From Pigmentiphaga sp. H8 (GTDB lineage: Bacteria; Pseudomonadota; Gammaproteobacteria; Burkholderiales; Burkholderiaceae_B), in the NCBI RefSeq assembly GCF_003854895.1, contig NZ_CP033966.1, forward strand, positions 5,518,001-5,582,000: a DNA stretch of 64,000 nt, written 5' to 3'. The position numbers and the translations under genes were made by a program. The notes beneath the pieces were generated by a model, which did no database searches, was not told the DNA's origin, and saw only the letters and a list, made by a program, of their open reading frames with translations. Positions within the stretch are counted from its first letter, which is position 1, and each line of letters starts with the position of its first letter. This document shows, piece after piece, positions 7,841-16,587 of the stretch.

Positions 7841-9210
7841 TCCCGGTCCCGGCGGGAACCGGGCAGGCCCAGCCCCAGGTGATCCCTGAAGGTCGGGCCT
7901 TCGTAGTCCAGGCGGAACAGGCCGCGCCGCTGCAGCACCGGCACGACCCGTTCCGCGAATGCCTCGACGGCCCCAGGCACGTAGGCGGGAAATATGTTGA
8001 AACCGTCCGCCGCCCGCTGGTCGAACCAGGCCTGGATGAAATCGGCGACCTCCTCGGGGTTGCCCACCACGATGGCCCCCATGGCCCCCGCCGTGTCGAT
8101 CAGGTCACGATAGGAAATACGCGCCGGCCCCGCCAGCGACCGGCGGGTACGGCGGGTGGTCTCGTCGATCAGCCTGCGCCCCGCTTCGGACGCCTGCTCG
8201 TAAAGCGCGGGCGCCACGGCGGCGCCTGGGTCGTTGCCGCGCACGTCCACGCCCAGGGTCTCGGACAAGGCGCTCAGGTTGCGCCGGCGGCCGCGCCCCA
8301 ATCCACCCTTGCGCACCTCGCCCGCCTCCTCCTCCGGATCCAGCGGCAGGAAGCCGTTCAACCGGTCGTAGATCGCCACGGCTTCCTCGGTCGTGGGCGC
8401 GACGATGGGCGTGAGGCCCGGCAGGATGGCGATCTCGTGTTCGCCGCGTCCGTAGCGGGCGGCGCGCTGCTTGATGTCGGCATAATAGGCCTGGGCCGAC
8501 GGAATGTCGGGCTGGCCGGCGAAGATGACGTCCGCCTCGCGCGCGCCCAGTTCGCGCGACCGGTCAGAGGTACCGGCGTGCAGGATCACCGCATGGCGCT
8601 GCGGCAGGCGTGGAACGTCCAGCGGACCAGCGATGCGGAAGTGCCGTCCGTCGTGATCCAGCGGAACGCCCGCGGGAGCCTCGGCCGACGGCGCGCCGTC
8701 CCACAATGCCTTCACCACGTCGACGAACTCGTCGGCCCAGTCGTAGCGCTTGCCCGTTTCCCAATGCTCGGTGCGGCTGAAGTTGGCGGCGGCGATGTCG
8801 TCGGCGCCGGTCACGATGTTCCAGGACGCGCGGCCCGCGCTGACGTGGTCCAGCGACCCCATCAGGCGCGCCACCGAATAGGGGTCGTAGTAGGTGGGAT
8901 TGGCGGTGACGACGATGCCGATCCGCGACGTGGCGGCGGCCAGGCTGGCGGCCGTCGTGAACGGCTCCAGCCGCGACATCTGCGCGGGATTGGTGCGTTG
9001 CAGCCGCGGATCCGTGGCCAGCCGGTCGCCCAGGAACAGGAAGTCGAACCGGGCCCGCTCGGCGACTTGCGTCACGTGCTGCAGGAACTCGATGTCGAAC
9101 GCCGCGTCTTCCCTGGCGTCCGGCAGGCGCCAGCCGGCGGCGTGGGTGCCGGTGGCCCAGAACATCAGGCCCAGGTGCAGGCGGCGGGTGGGGTGGCTCA
9201 TGGCGGTCAT
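7822..9210 (-). CDS. LLM-class flavin-dependent monooxygenase (NtaA/SnaA/DszA type)
   Basis: A 462-residue FMN-dependent monooxygenase of the bacterial-luciferase superfamily. These enzymes use FMNH2 and O2 supplied by a separate reductase to oxidise sulfones, sulfonates or chelators. Diagnostic stretches are HLGLMFWATGTHAAGWR at the N-terminus, PTYYDPYSVARLMGSLDHVSAGRASWNIVT, and a C-terminal AMGAIVVGNPEEVADFIQAWF. The start at 9210 was chosen because it forms an ATGA overlap with the stop of the upstream gene; ATG 9201 is an in-frame alternative. Last gene of the five-gene uptake/oxidation operon. No flavin reductase is encoded nearby. Confidence 0.9.
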   Translation of the reverse strand: MTAMSHPTRRLHLGLMFWATGTHAAGWRLPDAREDAAFDIEFLQHVTQVAERARFDFLFLGDRLATDPRLQRTNPAQMSRLEPFTTAASLAAATSRIGIVVTANPTYYDPYSVARLMGSLDHVSAGRASWNIVTGADDIAAANFSRTEHWETGKRYDWADEFVDVVKALWDGAPSAEAPAGVPLDHDGRHFRIAGPLDVPRLPQRHAVILHAGTSDRSRELGAREADVIFAGQPDIPSAQAYYADIKQRAARYGRGEHEIAILPGLTPIVAPTTEEAVAIYDRLNGFLPLDPEEEAGEVRKGGLGRGRRRNLSALSETLGVDVRGNDPGAAVAPALYEQASEAGRRLIDETTRRTRRSLAGPARISYRDLIDTAGAMGAIVVGNPEEVADFIQAWFDQRAADGFNIFPAYVPGAVEAFAERVVPVLQRRGLFRLDYEGPTFRDHLGLGLPGSRRDRDQLVRL

Positions 9211-10337
9211 CCGTTGACGGGTTGCGGAAGGGAAGCATGGCGATTGGCGGGACGAGCCAGGCCCAGCCGCCCGCGCAGCGTGAACGCGGCGGCCGCGGCC
9301 GCAGGCCCGATCGCGCCGCGCCGGACCAGCGCCGGCACCACCTGTTCCGCGAAGCGGGGCCCCTGGCCGGCCTCGGGCGCGGGCAGCACCGCGAAACCGT
9401 CCACCACGCCGTGTACCACCCAGGCCTGCAAGGTGGCGGCGATTTCGTCCGGCGTGCCGATCACCGCGACGGCGTCGGGACGAGCGGACACGCGGGCGCG
9501 CAGCCGTTGCGCTTCGTCGGGCGTATCGGCCACCCAGGGCACGATGGGCGCGAGCGCCAGCGGCGGGTTCGCCGCGCGCCCCTCGCGCACGGCCAGCGCG
9601 CGCAGCGACTGGGCCGCCTCGCGCACACCGCCCTCGTCCCCGGCGGCCACCACCACGACATCGGCCTCTGCCGCGGCCCACGGGCGCGACGCAGGCGAGC
9701 GTTCGACATGGACCAACGGCAACTGGCCCTGCGGCGGCCGCGCGACGTTCAGCGGCCCCTGGACCTGGAAATGCTCGCCCCGGTGCGCGATGGCATGGAC
9801 CTTGTCGCCGTCCACGAAGCGGCCGCTGGCCTTGTCGCGCAGGAAGGCATCGTCCTCCCAGCTGTCCCACAGCGCGCGCACCACGTGCAGGAACTCCCGG
9901 GCATGCCGCGCGGGATCCGCCGGCGCGGCGCGATCGCGCACGCCGAAATTGACCGCCGCCGCGCGCGCCGGGTCGTGCACCAGGTTGAGCGCGGCGCGTC
10001 CGTGGGTAATGTGGTCCAGCGAAGCCGTCAGGCGGGCCAGGTTGAACGGTTCGTAGTAGGCGGCGTCGGCCGTCACGGCCAGGCCCAGATGACGGGTGCG
10101 CGTCGCGACGAAGGAGGCGGCGGTGAACGGATCGATGCGCACGCGCGGTGCGGCGCCTGCCACCCGGGGCTCGTCGTCGAGCACCAGCAGATCGAAGCCG
10201 GCGCGCTCGATTTCCCGCGCGAGGCTGCTCAGCAGCGACCCGGCGAACGCCGTCTCGCTCGAGGGCTCGGCGCCGCGATGCACGTAGGCCAGCAGCAGGC
10301 CGCCGGCGCGCGAAAGGGGTGCGGATGTGGAGGACAT
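9207..10337 (-). CDS. LLM-class flavin oxidoreductase, shortened and divergent paralogue
   Basis: A 376-residue relative of the adjacent NtaA/DszA-type monooxygenase. Shared landmarks are ITHGRAALNLVHDP (the neighbour has the family form SAGRASWNIVT), EFLHVVRALWDSWEDDAF, and FQVQGPLNVARPPQGQLPLVHVERS. It is about 85 residues shorter and lacks the SWN-V/I-VT signature, so its activity or flavin mode may differ. Its stop overlaps the start of the downstream monooxygenase (ATGA). The start is ATG 10337, 20 bp after the ATPase gene. It may be a second oxygenase for a related substrate, or a degenerate partner. Confidence 0.85.
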   Translation of the reverse strand: MSSTSAPLSRAGGLLLAYVHRGAEPSSETAFAGSLLSSLAREIERAGFDLLVLDDEPRVAGAAPRVRIDPFTAASFVATRTRHLGLAVTADAAYYEPFNLARLTASLDHITHGRAALNLVHDPARAAAVNFGVRDRAAPADPARHAREFLHVVRALWDSWEDDAFLRDKASGRFVDGDKVHAIAHRGEHFQVQGPLNVARPPQGQLPLVHVERSPASRPWAAAEADVVVVAAGDEGGVREAAQSLRALAVREGRAANPPLALAPIVPWVADTPDEAQRLRARVSARPDAVAVIGTPDEIAATLQAWVVHGVVDGFAVLPAPEAGQGPRFAEQVVPALVRRGAIGPAAAAAAFTLRGRLGLARPANRHASLPQPVNG

Positions 10338-10357
10338 GAGGGTACCGAGGGTGAAGG

Positions 10358-11155
10358 TCAGCGCGCCGTGGCCAGCGCGCGCAGGGGGACGCGGGCCGGC
10401 GAAGCGCCCGCGTCCATCGCATGCAGGGCGTCGTAGATCGACGCCTCCAGCTTCAGCAGCGCCAGGTCGCCGCGCCGGCGCGGTCGCGGGACGGCCACGC
10501 GGAAGGTGTCGTGGATCCGACCGGGCCGAGGCGACAGCAACACGATGCGGTTGGCCAGGAACACGGCCTCGCCCACGTCGTGCGTGACGAACACCACGGT
10601 GCGCCGGTGCGCCTGCCAGATGCGCACCAGGTCCTCCTGCAGCCTGATGCGGGTGATGTGATCCACCGCGCCGAAGGGCTCGTCCATCAGCAGCACGCTG
10701 GGCTCGTTGGCCAGCGCGCGGGCGATGCCGGCCCGCTGGCGCATGCCGCCCGACAGCTGGTGCGGATATTTGTCGCCGAAGCCGGCCAGGCCCACCAGCT
10801 CCAGGTAGGCATCGGCGGTCCGGCGCCGCAGCGCCTTGTCGCGCCCCCGGATCTCCAGGCCCAGCTGGACGTTGCGCGCCACCGTGCGCCACGGCATCAG
10901 CGAGGCGTCCTGGAACACCACGCCCACCGAGGGAAACGGCCCGGCAATGGGCCGGCCGTCGAACAGGGCCTGCCCGGTGGTGGGACGCTGGAGGCCGGCC
11001 AGGATCTCCAGCAGGGTGCTCTTGCCGCACCCGCTGGGACCCAACAGCACGACGAACTCCCCCTCGTCTATCTCGAGGTCGATATCGGCCAGGGCATGCA
11101 CGGGCCGGGTGCCGCCATAGACCTGGTTCAGCTTGCGGATCGAGAAGATGGACAC
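10358..11155 (-). CDS. ABC transporter ATP-binding protein, nitrate/sulfonate/taurine type
   Basis: A 265-residue ATPase of the SsuB/TauB/NrtD family that energises import by the adjacent permease and receptor. The Walker A motif GPSGCGKST lies at 39-47. VGVVFQDASLMPW forms the Q-loop region. The signature is LSGGMRQRAGIARAL, Walker B is VLLMDEPFGAVD, and FVTHDVGEAV is the switch histidine. It lies between the receptor and monooxygenase genes in one operon. Genes in this order (ssuABC-like plus monooxygenases) usually serve sulfur acquisition from organosulfur compounds. Confidence 0.93.
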   Translation of the reverse strand: MSIFSIRKLNQVYGGTRPVHALADIDLEIDEGEFVVLLGPSGCGKSTLLEILAGLQRPTTGQALFDGRPIAGPFPSVGVVFQDASLMPWRTVARNVQLGLEIRGRDKALRRRTADAYLELVGLAGFGDKYPHQLSGGMRQRAGIARALANEPSVLLMDEPFGAVDHITRIRLQEDLVRIWQAHRRTVVFVTHDVGEAVFLANRIVLLSPRPGRIHDTFRVAVPRPRRRGDLALLKLEASIYDALHAMDAGASPARVPLRALATAR

Positions 11156-11172
11156 GGGGCGACTCCTTGCGA

Positions 11173-12189
11173 TCAGCCTTTCAGGGCCGCCGATTTATCG
11201 GGATACTGGAACGGCTTGATGTATTCCCGGGGAACGAAGCGCAGGTCGATGTACTTCTTCGCGTCATATGGCGCCTTCTGGTTCTGCTGCTCGATCTCGA
11301 TGCGCTGCGTATCCTGGATGGCGACCGGATCGACGTCGGGGTTGTTGTCCCAGACGTCGTCTTCCTGCCGTAGCGCCAGTTCGACGGCGCGCGGATTGAG
11401 CTTGAGCCGCGCCTGCAGCCACGGCAGGTACTCCGGGTAGTTCGCCTTGGCGTAGGTGTAGGACTTGAAATAGGCCCGCAGTCCGCGGCGCAGCAGGTCG
11501 GGATCGTTCGCGATCAAGCGGTCGCCCGCGATCAGCACGCCGGTGTGATAGGTTGGCAGGTAGTCCCAGCCCCGGGCCAGCGTGCGGCTGGTCTTCTCCA
11601 GTTCGCCCAGCGCCGCGAAGGGCTGGTGGATGATGGTCGCATCGACCTGGCCGGAAATCAGCGTGCCGTAGGCCTGCTGGGTCGAGCCATTGCCGAACAG
11701 CGTCACGTCGCGGCGCGGATCGAGACCGTTGCGAACCAGTATCGTGCGCAGCACCGTATCCAGGTTCGAACCCGCGTGGGCGTTGCCCACGGTCTTGCCC
11801 TTCAGGCCGGCAATGTCCTGGATGCCCGGACGCGCGATCAGGAAGTACGGTCCCTTGCTGCGAAAGCCCGACGACACGATCTTGATCGGCGCTCCCAGGG
11901 CGGCGGCGCGCAGGTAGACGCTGGTCGGCCCGAACGCGAACGACAGCTCGCCGGTGGCGACACCGGTCACGGCATCCTGTACGTCCACGAACTCCACCTC
12001 CAGGCCTTCTTCGCGGAAGAAGCCCTTCTGGACGCCGAAGGCGATGGGCTGCTGGGTATAGCTGTTGGTGGCAACCAGCTTGAGCTTCTTCGTCGCGGCG
12101 CCCTGCGCGGACGACAGGCCGGGAACGGAGGCGGAAAGAGCCGCCAGGGCGGCAAGGCGCGACAGCGTGTCGCGTCGGTTCTTGTTCAT
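11173..12189 (-). CDS. ABC transporter substrate-binding protein, SsuA/NMT1-like
   Basis: A 338-residue periplasmic receptor started at ATG 12189. The leader MNKNRRDTLSRLAALAALS contains twin arginines, so export by Tat is possible, and it ends near LSSAQG. The mature part shows the family layout: LVATNSYTQQPIAFGVQKGFFREEGLEVEFV, then TGELSFAFGPTSVYLRAAA, GKTVGNAHAGSN, and QVDATIIHQPF. It delivers an anionic organic ligand to the permease encoded next. The ligand class (alkyl- or aryl-sulfonate, or related) is inferred from the neighbouring flavin monooxygenases. Confidence 0.9.
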   Translation of the reverse strand: MNKNRRDTLSRLAALAALSASVPGLSSAQGAATKKLKLVATNSYTQQPIAFGVQKGFFREEGLEVEFVDVQDAVTGVATGELSFAFGPTSVYLRAAALGAPIKIVSSGFRSKGPYFLIARPGIQDIAGLKGKTVGNAHAGSNLDTVLRTILVRNGLDPRRDVTLFGNGSTQQAYGTLISGQVDATIIHQPFAALGELEKTSRTLARGWDYLPTYHTGVLIAGDRLIANDPDLLRRGLRAYFKSYTYAKANYPEYLPWLQARLKLNPRAVELALRQEDDVWDNNPDVDPVAIQDTQRIEIEQQNQKAPYDAKKYIDLRFVPREYIKPFQYPDKSAALKG

Positions 12190-12235
12190 GATGGAATCCA
12201 CAGGAAATCGAAACAGGAAAATGACTGCGCGGCGA

Positions 12236-13096
12236 TCACGCATGCTTCCAGCGGAGCAACACCCGTTTCTCCAGTTGCTCGACCGCGAAGATGATGAGCA
12301 GCGCGAACACGGTGATGGTGGCCACCAGCGCGAAGACGGCGGCGGTGTCGTAGACGCCGGTGGCCCGGTTCAGCAGATTGCCGATGCCGGCCTTGGACGC
12401 GACGATCTCGGCCAGCAGCGCGGCCACCACGCACATCACCGCCTCGACACGCACCGCCGCCATGATCGAGGGGATGGCCGACGGCAGGACCACCTTGAAG
12501 ATGCGCTGCGCGGGCGTCGCACCCAGCACCTGCGCTACCTTCAGATGGTTCTCCTGCACCTGGCGGATACCCGCGATCGTGTTGAACACGAAAATGAAAT
12601 AGCCGAACAGGAAAACGATGAAGACCTTGTGCGCATAGCCGATGCCCAGGTACAGCGTAAGCAGCGGAATGATCGCGACCTTGGGGACGGCCATCAGCGC
12701 GACCAGGAACGGATTCAGGAAACGGTGGACCGCCGGCAGCAGGCCCATCACCACCCCGGTCGAGACGCCGGCCACGAACGCGATGGCCACGCCCAGCAGC
12801 GCCTCGGACAAGGTCACCAGCAGGTGGCGCAGCAGGCCGTCCTGCGTCACCAGGCGGGGAAAGGCTTCCAGGACCTGCGTGGGCGATGCCAGGTAGATGG
12901 GCTTGACCGCGCCGCTGTCCACCAGGAACTGGATGGAGAACAGGACGGCGGCCAGCAGCAGGACCTGTCCGGCCACGATCAGCAGCGCGGCGGGCACGCG
13001 TTTGCGCGGCCGGGGTTCGCGGGCCGCCAGGGAAGGGGCGGGTACGGCATGAAGATGCGTTGGAAGGCTGGACATGGCGGCACGGCGGCGGGACAT
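12236..13096 (-). CDS. ABC transporter permease, SsuC/TauC-like
   Basis: A 286-residue inner-membrane permease with six predicted helices. The first is at ALLIVAGQVLLLAAVLFSI and the last pair at VFALVATITVFALLIIFAV. The cytosolic EAA-type coupling loop reads EAVMCVVAALLAEIVASKAGIGNLL. First gene of the operon with the receptor, ATPase and two monooxygenases. The start is ATG 13096; ATG 13075 is also possible and neither has a strong ribosome site. The 138-bp divergent gap to the aldo/keto reductase must hold the operon promoter. It contains the 8-bp palindrome GCATATGC at 13146-13153 but no promoter I can place. Confidence 0.92.
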   Translation of the reverse strand: MSRRRAAMSSLPTHLHAVPAPSLAAREPRPRKRVPAALLIVAGQVLLLAAVLFSIQFLVDSGAVKPIYLASPTQVLEAFPRLVTQDGLLRHLLVTLSEALLGVAIAFVAGVSTGVVMGLLPAVHRFLNPFLVALMAVPKVAIIPLLTLYLGIGYAHKVFIVFLFGYFIFVFNTIAGIRQVQENHLKVAQVLGATPAQRIFKVVLPSAIPSIMAAVRVEAVMCVVAALLAEIVASKAGIGNLLNRATGVYDTAAVFALVATITVFALLIIFAVEQLEKRVLLRWKHA

Positions 13097-13234
13097 CGGA
13101 GGGCCACTCTATGCCGCCGCCGGCCGGCGCCGAAGGAATTTGTCCGCATATGCAATGCCGTAAATCGCATTTCCCCCGCGCCACCCCGGTTGCTAGATTG
13201 CCGGTTTCGGCACTCTTCGCCCGTGGGATCATTC

Positions 13235-14251
13235 ATGCGCTACATCGATCTGGGAACCACCGGCCTGCGCGTATCGCGGCTGGCATTCGGCGCCTCCAGC
13301 TACGGCTCCAGGGACTGGATGCCCTGGGCCCTGTCCGAGGACGACGCCCAGCCCCACTACCGCGCGGCGTTCGAGCACGGCTTCAACCTGTTCGACACCG
13401 CCGAGTCCTATTCCAGCGGCCTGAGCGAGGAAATCCTGGGCCGCGCCATCAAGCGCTACGGCACGGGCCGCGACCAGGTCGTCATCGCCACCAAGGTGGG
13501 CCTGGCCAAGGGCGAAGGCATCAGCCACGGCCTGTCGCGCAAGCGCATCCGCCACGCCATCGACGACAGCCTGCGGCGCCTGGGCACGGACTACGTCGAC
13601 CTCTACCAGATCCACCGGCTCGATCCCCACACGCCGCTGGAGGAAGTGATGCTGGCGCTGGACGACGTGGTGCGCGCAGGCAAGGCGCTCTACATCGGCG
13701 CCAGCAGCATGCACGCCTGGCAGTTCGCGACCTTGCAGCAACTGGCCGGGCGCGACGGATTGACGCGGTTCTCGACCATGCAGAACAAGTACAACCTGCT
13801 GTATCGGGAAGAAGAGCGCGAGACCTTGCCGCTGTGCCTGCACCAGAACGTGGCGGTGCTGCCCTACAGTCCGCTGGCGCGCGGCCTGCTGGCGGGCAGC
13901 CGCAGGCACGACACCGAACGGTCGCGCGTGGTGCGCGACTTCGCGCGGCCCGAGGACGAACAGGTGGTGGACCGCGTCATCCAGGTCGCCGCCGAGCGCG
14001 GCGTCAAGCCGGCGCAGATCGCGCTGGCCTGGCTGCTGCACAATCCGGCGGTGACCGCGCCCATCGTCGGCGCCACGCGCGCGGGCCACCTGGACGATGC
14101 CGTGGCGGCGCTGGACATCGCGCTCGACGCCCAGGAACTGGAACGGCTGGAAGCGCCATACCTGCCGCAGCAGGTACAGCTGGATCGGAACGTCGCGCCC
14201 ACGCCGGGCCAGACGGCATCGCCCGATGTGCTGCGGCTGTTCCGCCGCTAG
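13235..14251 (+). CDS. Aldo/keto reductase, voltage-gated K-channel beta-subunit-like
   Basis: A 338-residue reductase of the AKR6/YghZ-like group. The tetrad is Asp54 and Tyr59 in NLFDTAESYSSG, Lys87 in ATKVGL and His127 in DLYQIHRLD. The segment FSTMQNKYNLLYREEERE with PYSPLARGLLAG is typical of this subfamily. It is transcribed away from the organosulfur-type ABC operon and shares its 138-bp upstream region, so it may be co-regulated and reduce a carbonyl product of the monooxygenases. That role is inference. The start is ATG 13235, only 3 nt after the weak sequence GGATCATTC. Confidence 0.9.
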   Translation: MRYIDLGTTGLRVSRLAFGASSYGSRDWMPWALSEDDAQPHYRAAFEHGFNLFDTAESYSSGLSEEILGRAIKRYGTGRDQVVIATKVGLAKGEGISHGLSRKRIRHAIDDSLRRLGTDYVDLYQIHRLDPHTPLEEVMLALDDVVRAGKALYIGASSMHAWQFATLQQLAGRDGLTRFSTMQNKYNLLYREEERETLPLCLHQNVAVLPYSPLARGLLAGSRRHDTERSRVVRDFARPEDEQVVDRVIQVAAERGVKPAQIALAWLLHNPAVTAPIVGATRAGHLDDAVAALDIALDAQELERLEAPYLPQQVQLDRNVAPTPGQTASPDVLRLFRR

Positions 14252-14313
14252 CCGATCCGGCGGCGGTGCGCGGCACGCCGCTTGCTGCGGGACGTGCTTT
14301 CAGGAGACCTCCC

Positions 14314-14547
14314 ATGAAAGACCGCTCGTCCCACACGCCCGCCAAGCCCTCCACTGTCATACGCCAACGGCCGACCGATCCCAACTGGCTCGGCGTCGGT
14401 TCCGAAGGAGAAGGACGCCCGCGCGAGCCGGTCGAGCCGCAGACCGGCTCGGAACCCGCCGACGTCGGCCGGAAGATGCCGGGGGAGGTCCCGTCCGCAC
14501 CGGGCAAGCCGCCGTCGCGTCGGGGTCGCGATCCCGACCTGGCCTGA
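14314..14547 (+). CDS. Small hydrophilic hypothetical protein
   Basis: A 77-residue protein started at an ATG with a good ribosome site (AGGAG at 14302-14306). It is rich in Pro, Glu, Arg, Ser and Gly, with no hydrophobic core, and probably disordered (for example PREPVEPQTGSEPADVG). I do not recognise a family. It converges on another small disordered protein 7 bp away. Confidence 0.6.
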   Translation: MKDRSSHTPAKPSTVIRQRPTDPNWLGVGSEGEGRPREPVEPQTGSEPADVGRKMPGEVPSAPGKPPSRRGRDPDLA

Positions 14548-14554
14548 AGCCTCG

Positions 14555-14839
14555 TCAGTCTTCCTCGTCTTTCCCGCCGCGCCGCTCGTTGCCCGCCGCG
14601 CCGTCGCTGCGCACCTCCACGTCGGCCCCCTGCTGGCCGCGTTGTGCCGGGGTGAAATCGTCGGACCCGGGCAGCGTCCCGGTCCTGGCCTCCGTGCTGG
14701 CTTGTGCCGTCCCCTGGTCGAATTCCGTCGTCGCCCCTTCGGGACCAGGCGGATGATCCATGTCCGGACGCTGCGCGTCCTCGGACGAGACATGTTTCGG
14801 GCGCGGCGCGCCGGCATTGGGATCGGGAGGGGTTTTCAT
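14555..14839 (-). CDS. Small acidic hypothetical protein
   Basis: A 94-residue protein. ATG 14839 was chosen because AGGAG sits 7 nt upstream on the minus strand. It is rich in Pro, Gly, Asp and Glu and ends ERRGGKDEED. It has no membrane segment or recognisable domain and is probably intrinsically disordered. It is convergent with the similar-sized gene at 14314-14547. The function is unknown; comparable short hydrophilic proteins in this family of bacteria are sometimes stress-associated, but nothing here shows that. Confidence 0.6.
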   Translation of the reverse strand: MKTPPDPNAGAPRPKHVSSEDAQRPDMDHPPGPEGATTEFDQGTAQASTEARTGTLPGSDDFTPAQRGQQGADVEVRSDGAAGNERRGGKDEED

Positions 14840-14970
14840 GGTCGGCTCCTGCTTGGATGGCGTCCGGGCAGCAGCATTCGTGCCCGCCATGATGGGCCGC
14901 CTTGCTCATCTGTAGCAAAATAGCGTCCATGCGGCCGCGCGCCGCGCCTCTCGAACACCCGGATTTCCCC

Positions 14971-16110
14971 ATGCCCGTCATCACCTGCATCGAAGACCTG
15001 CGTCAGCTCGCCCGAAAGCGCGTCCCGCGCGCCTTCTACGACTATGCCGATAGCGGTTCCTACACCGAGTGCACCTACCGAGCCAATGCCGACGACCTGG
15101 CTGCCATCAAGCTGCGCCAGCGCGTCGCGGTCAACGTCGACAACCGCTCCACCCGCAGCACCCTGCTCGGCCAGGAGGTCAGCATGCCGGTGGCTATCGC
15201 CCCGACCGGGCTCGCGGGCATGCAATGGGCCGACGGGGAAATCCTGGGCGCGCAGGCCGCCGAACAGTTCGGCATTCCGTTCACGCTGTCCACGATGAGC
15301 ATCTGCTCGATCGAGGACGTGGCCGCCGCCACCACGCAGCCCTTCTGGTTCCAGCTCTACGTGATGCGCGACCGCGAGTTCATCGCCGACCTGATCCAGC
15401 GCGCCAAGGCGGCCCGGTGCTCGGCCCTGGTGCTGACCCTGGACCTGCAGATACTCGGCCAGCGCCACAAGGACCTGAAGAACGGCATGACGGTGCCGCT
15501 GCGCCCCACGCTGGCCAACCTGCTGGACCTGGCCAGCAAGCCCGCCTGGGCGCTGCGCATGCTGGGCGCCCGGCGCAAGACCTTCGGCAACCTGGCCGGC
15601 CACGTCAAGGACGCCAACGGCATCAACAGCCTGGCCCGCTGGACCGCCCGCCAGTTCGACCCCACCCTGTCCTGGAAGGACGTGGAGTGGATCAAGCAGC
15701 AATGGGGCGGCAAGCTCATCATGAAAGGCATCCTGGACCCCGAGGATGCGCGCATCGCCGCCTCGTGCGGCGCGGATGCCATCGTGGTCAGCAACCACGG
15801 CGGCCGCCAGCTCGACGGCGCGCTGTCGTCCATTGCCGCGCTGCCGGCGATCGTCGAGGCGGTCGGCGACCGCACCGAGGTCCTGTTCGACGGCGGCGTG
15901 CGCAGCGGGCAGGACGTGCTCAAGGCCCTGGCCCTGGGCGCGCGCGGGGCGATGATAGGCCGCGCCTTCCTGTACGGACTGGGCGCCATGGGGCGTCCGG
16001 GCGTCGATGCCGCGCTTGGTATCATCCAGCGCGAACTGGACGTCAGCATGGCCCTGACCGGCACGCGCACCATAGACGAGATCGGCCCCAACATCCTGAT
16101 CCGCCCCTGA
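14971..16110 (+). CDS. lldD: L-lactate dehydrogenase (FMN, respiratory)
   Basis: A 379-residue FMN-dependent alpha-hydroxyacid dehydrogenase that oxidises L-lactate to pyruvate and passes electrons to the quinone pool. Key features are ARKRVPRAFYDYADSGS at the N-terminus with Tyr25, VAIAPTGLAGM for FMN, Lys252 in LIMKGIL, and the catalytic His276 and substrate Arg279 in VVSNHGGRQLDGA. DGGVRSGQDVLKALALGARG binds the FMN phosphate. ATG 14971 fits the family's MPVIT start; ATG 14929 would add 14 residues. Another alpha-hydroxyacid substrate such as glycolate or mandelate is possible. Confidence 0.9.
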   Translation: MPVITCIEDLRQLARKRVPRAFYDYADSGSYTECTYRANADDLAAIKLRQRVAVNVDNRSTRSTLLGQEVSMPVAIAPTGLAGMQWADGEILGAQAAEQFGIPFTLSTMSICSIEDVAAATTQPFWFQLYVMRDREFIADLIQRAKAARCSALVLTLDLQILGQRHKDLKNGMTVPLRPTLANLLDLASKPAWALRMLGARRKTFGNLAGHVKDANGINSLARWTARQFDPTLSWKDVEWIKQQWGGKLIMKGILDPEDARIAASCGADAIVVSNHGGRQLDGALSSIAALPAIVEAVGDRTEVLFDGGVRSGQDVLKALALGARGAMIGRAFLYGLGAMGRPGVDAALGIIQRELDVSMALTGTRTIDEIGPNILIRP

Positions 16111-16148
16111 CGAGACCCCTCCCCCACCCACCCGTCCTGGAGAATCCC

Positions 16149-16571
16149 ATGAAGGTCCTGTTGCCCGGCCTGGCGGCCGCCCTGCTCCTGGTGTCCGGCT
16201 GCGCCACCACCGAGGAAACCAATTCGGCCATACGGGCGCGCTGGATAGGCCAGTCCACCGACGCATTCTTTTCCCAATACGGTCCGCCGCAGCGCTCGTA
16301 CAAACTCAACGACGGCAGCTCGGTCTACAACTGGCGGGGCGGCGAGAAAAGCATCCAGTACGCCGCGCAGTACCGCGACGTGCCGCGCGACAAGGATTCC
16401 AAGAAGACCGACCGCGTGATGGTTTCGCCGGCCCGTACCGAAGAGCTGTTCTGCGAACTGCAGATCAACGCCAGCGCCAATGGCAGCATCACCGCCATCC
16501 AGACCACGCGCGAATCGTCGGGCGCCGGGTTCAGCTTCTCGCGCTGCGCCGAACTGTTCGACAAGCGCTAG
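16149..16571 (+). CDS. Small lipoprotein
   Basis: A 140-residue exported protein with a leader ending in the lipobox LLVSGCATT. The mature part contains STDAFFSQYGPPQRSYKLNDGSSVYNWRGG, a pattern like SmpA/OmlA-type small outer-membrane lipoproteins in which a short helix precedes GxPxxxxxLxDG and an aromatic. Two further cysteines (FCELQ and SRCAEL) may form a disulfide. It lies 38 bp after lldD on the same strand, but no functional link is apparent. The exact family is uncertain. Confidence 0.75.
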   Translation: MKVLLPGLAAALLLVSGCATTEETNSAIRARWIGQSTDAFFSQYGPPQRSYKLNDGSSVYNWRGGEKSIQYAAQYRDVPRDKDSKKTDRVMVSPARTEELFCELQINASANGSITAIQTTRESSGAGFSFSRCAELFDKR

Positions 16572-16587
16572 TCGCGGCGCCCCGGCC

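Noticed and set aside
7822..10422. An 866-residue frame that would extend the first LLM monooxygenase upstream
   Set aside because: Recognisable monooxygenase sequence starts at 9210. The extension overlaps the second monooxygenase gene in another frame and has Arg-rich shadow composition.
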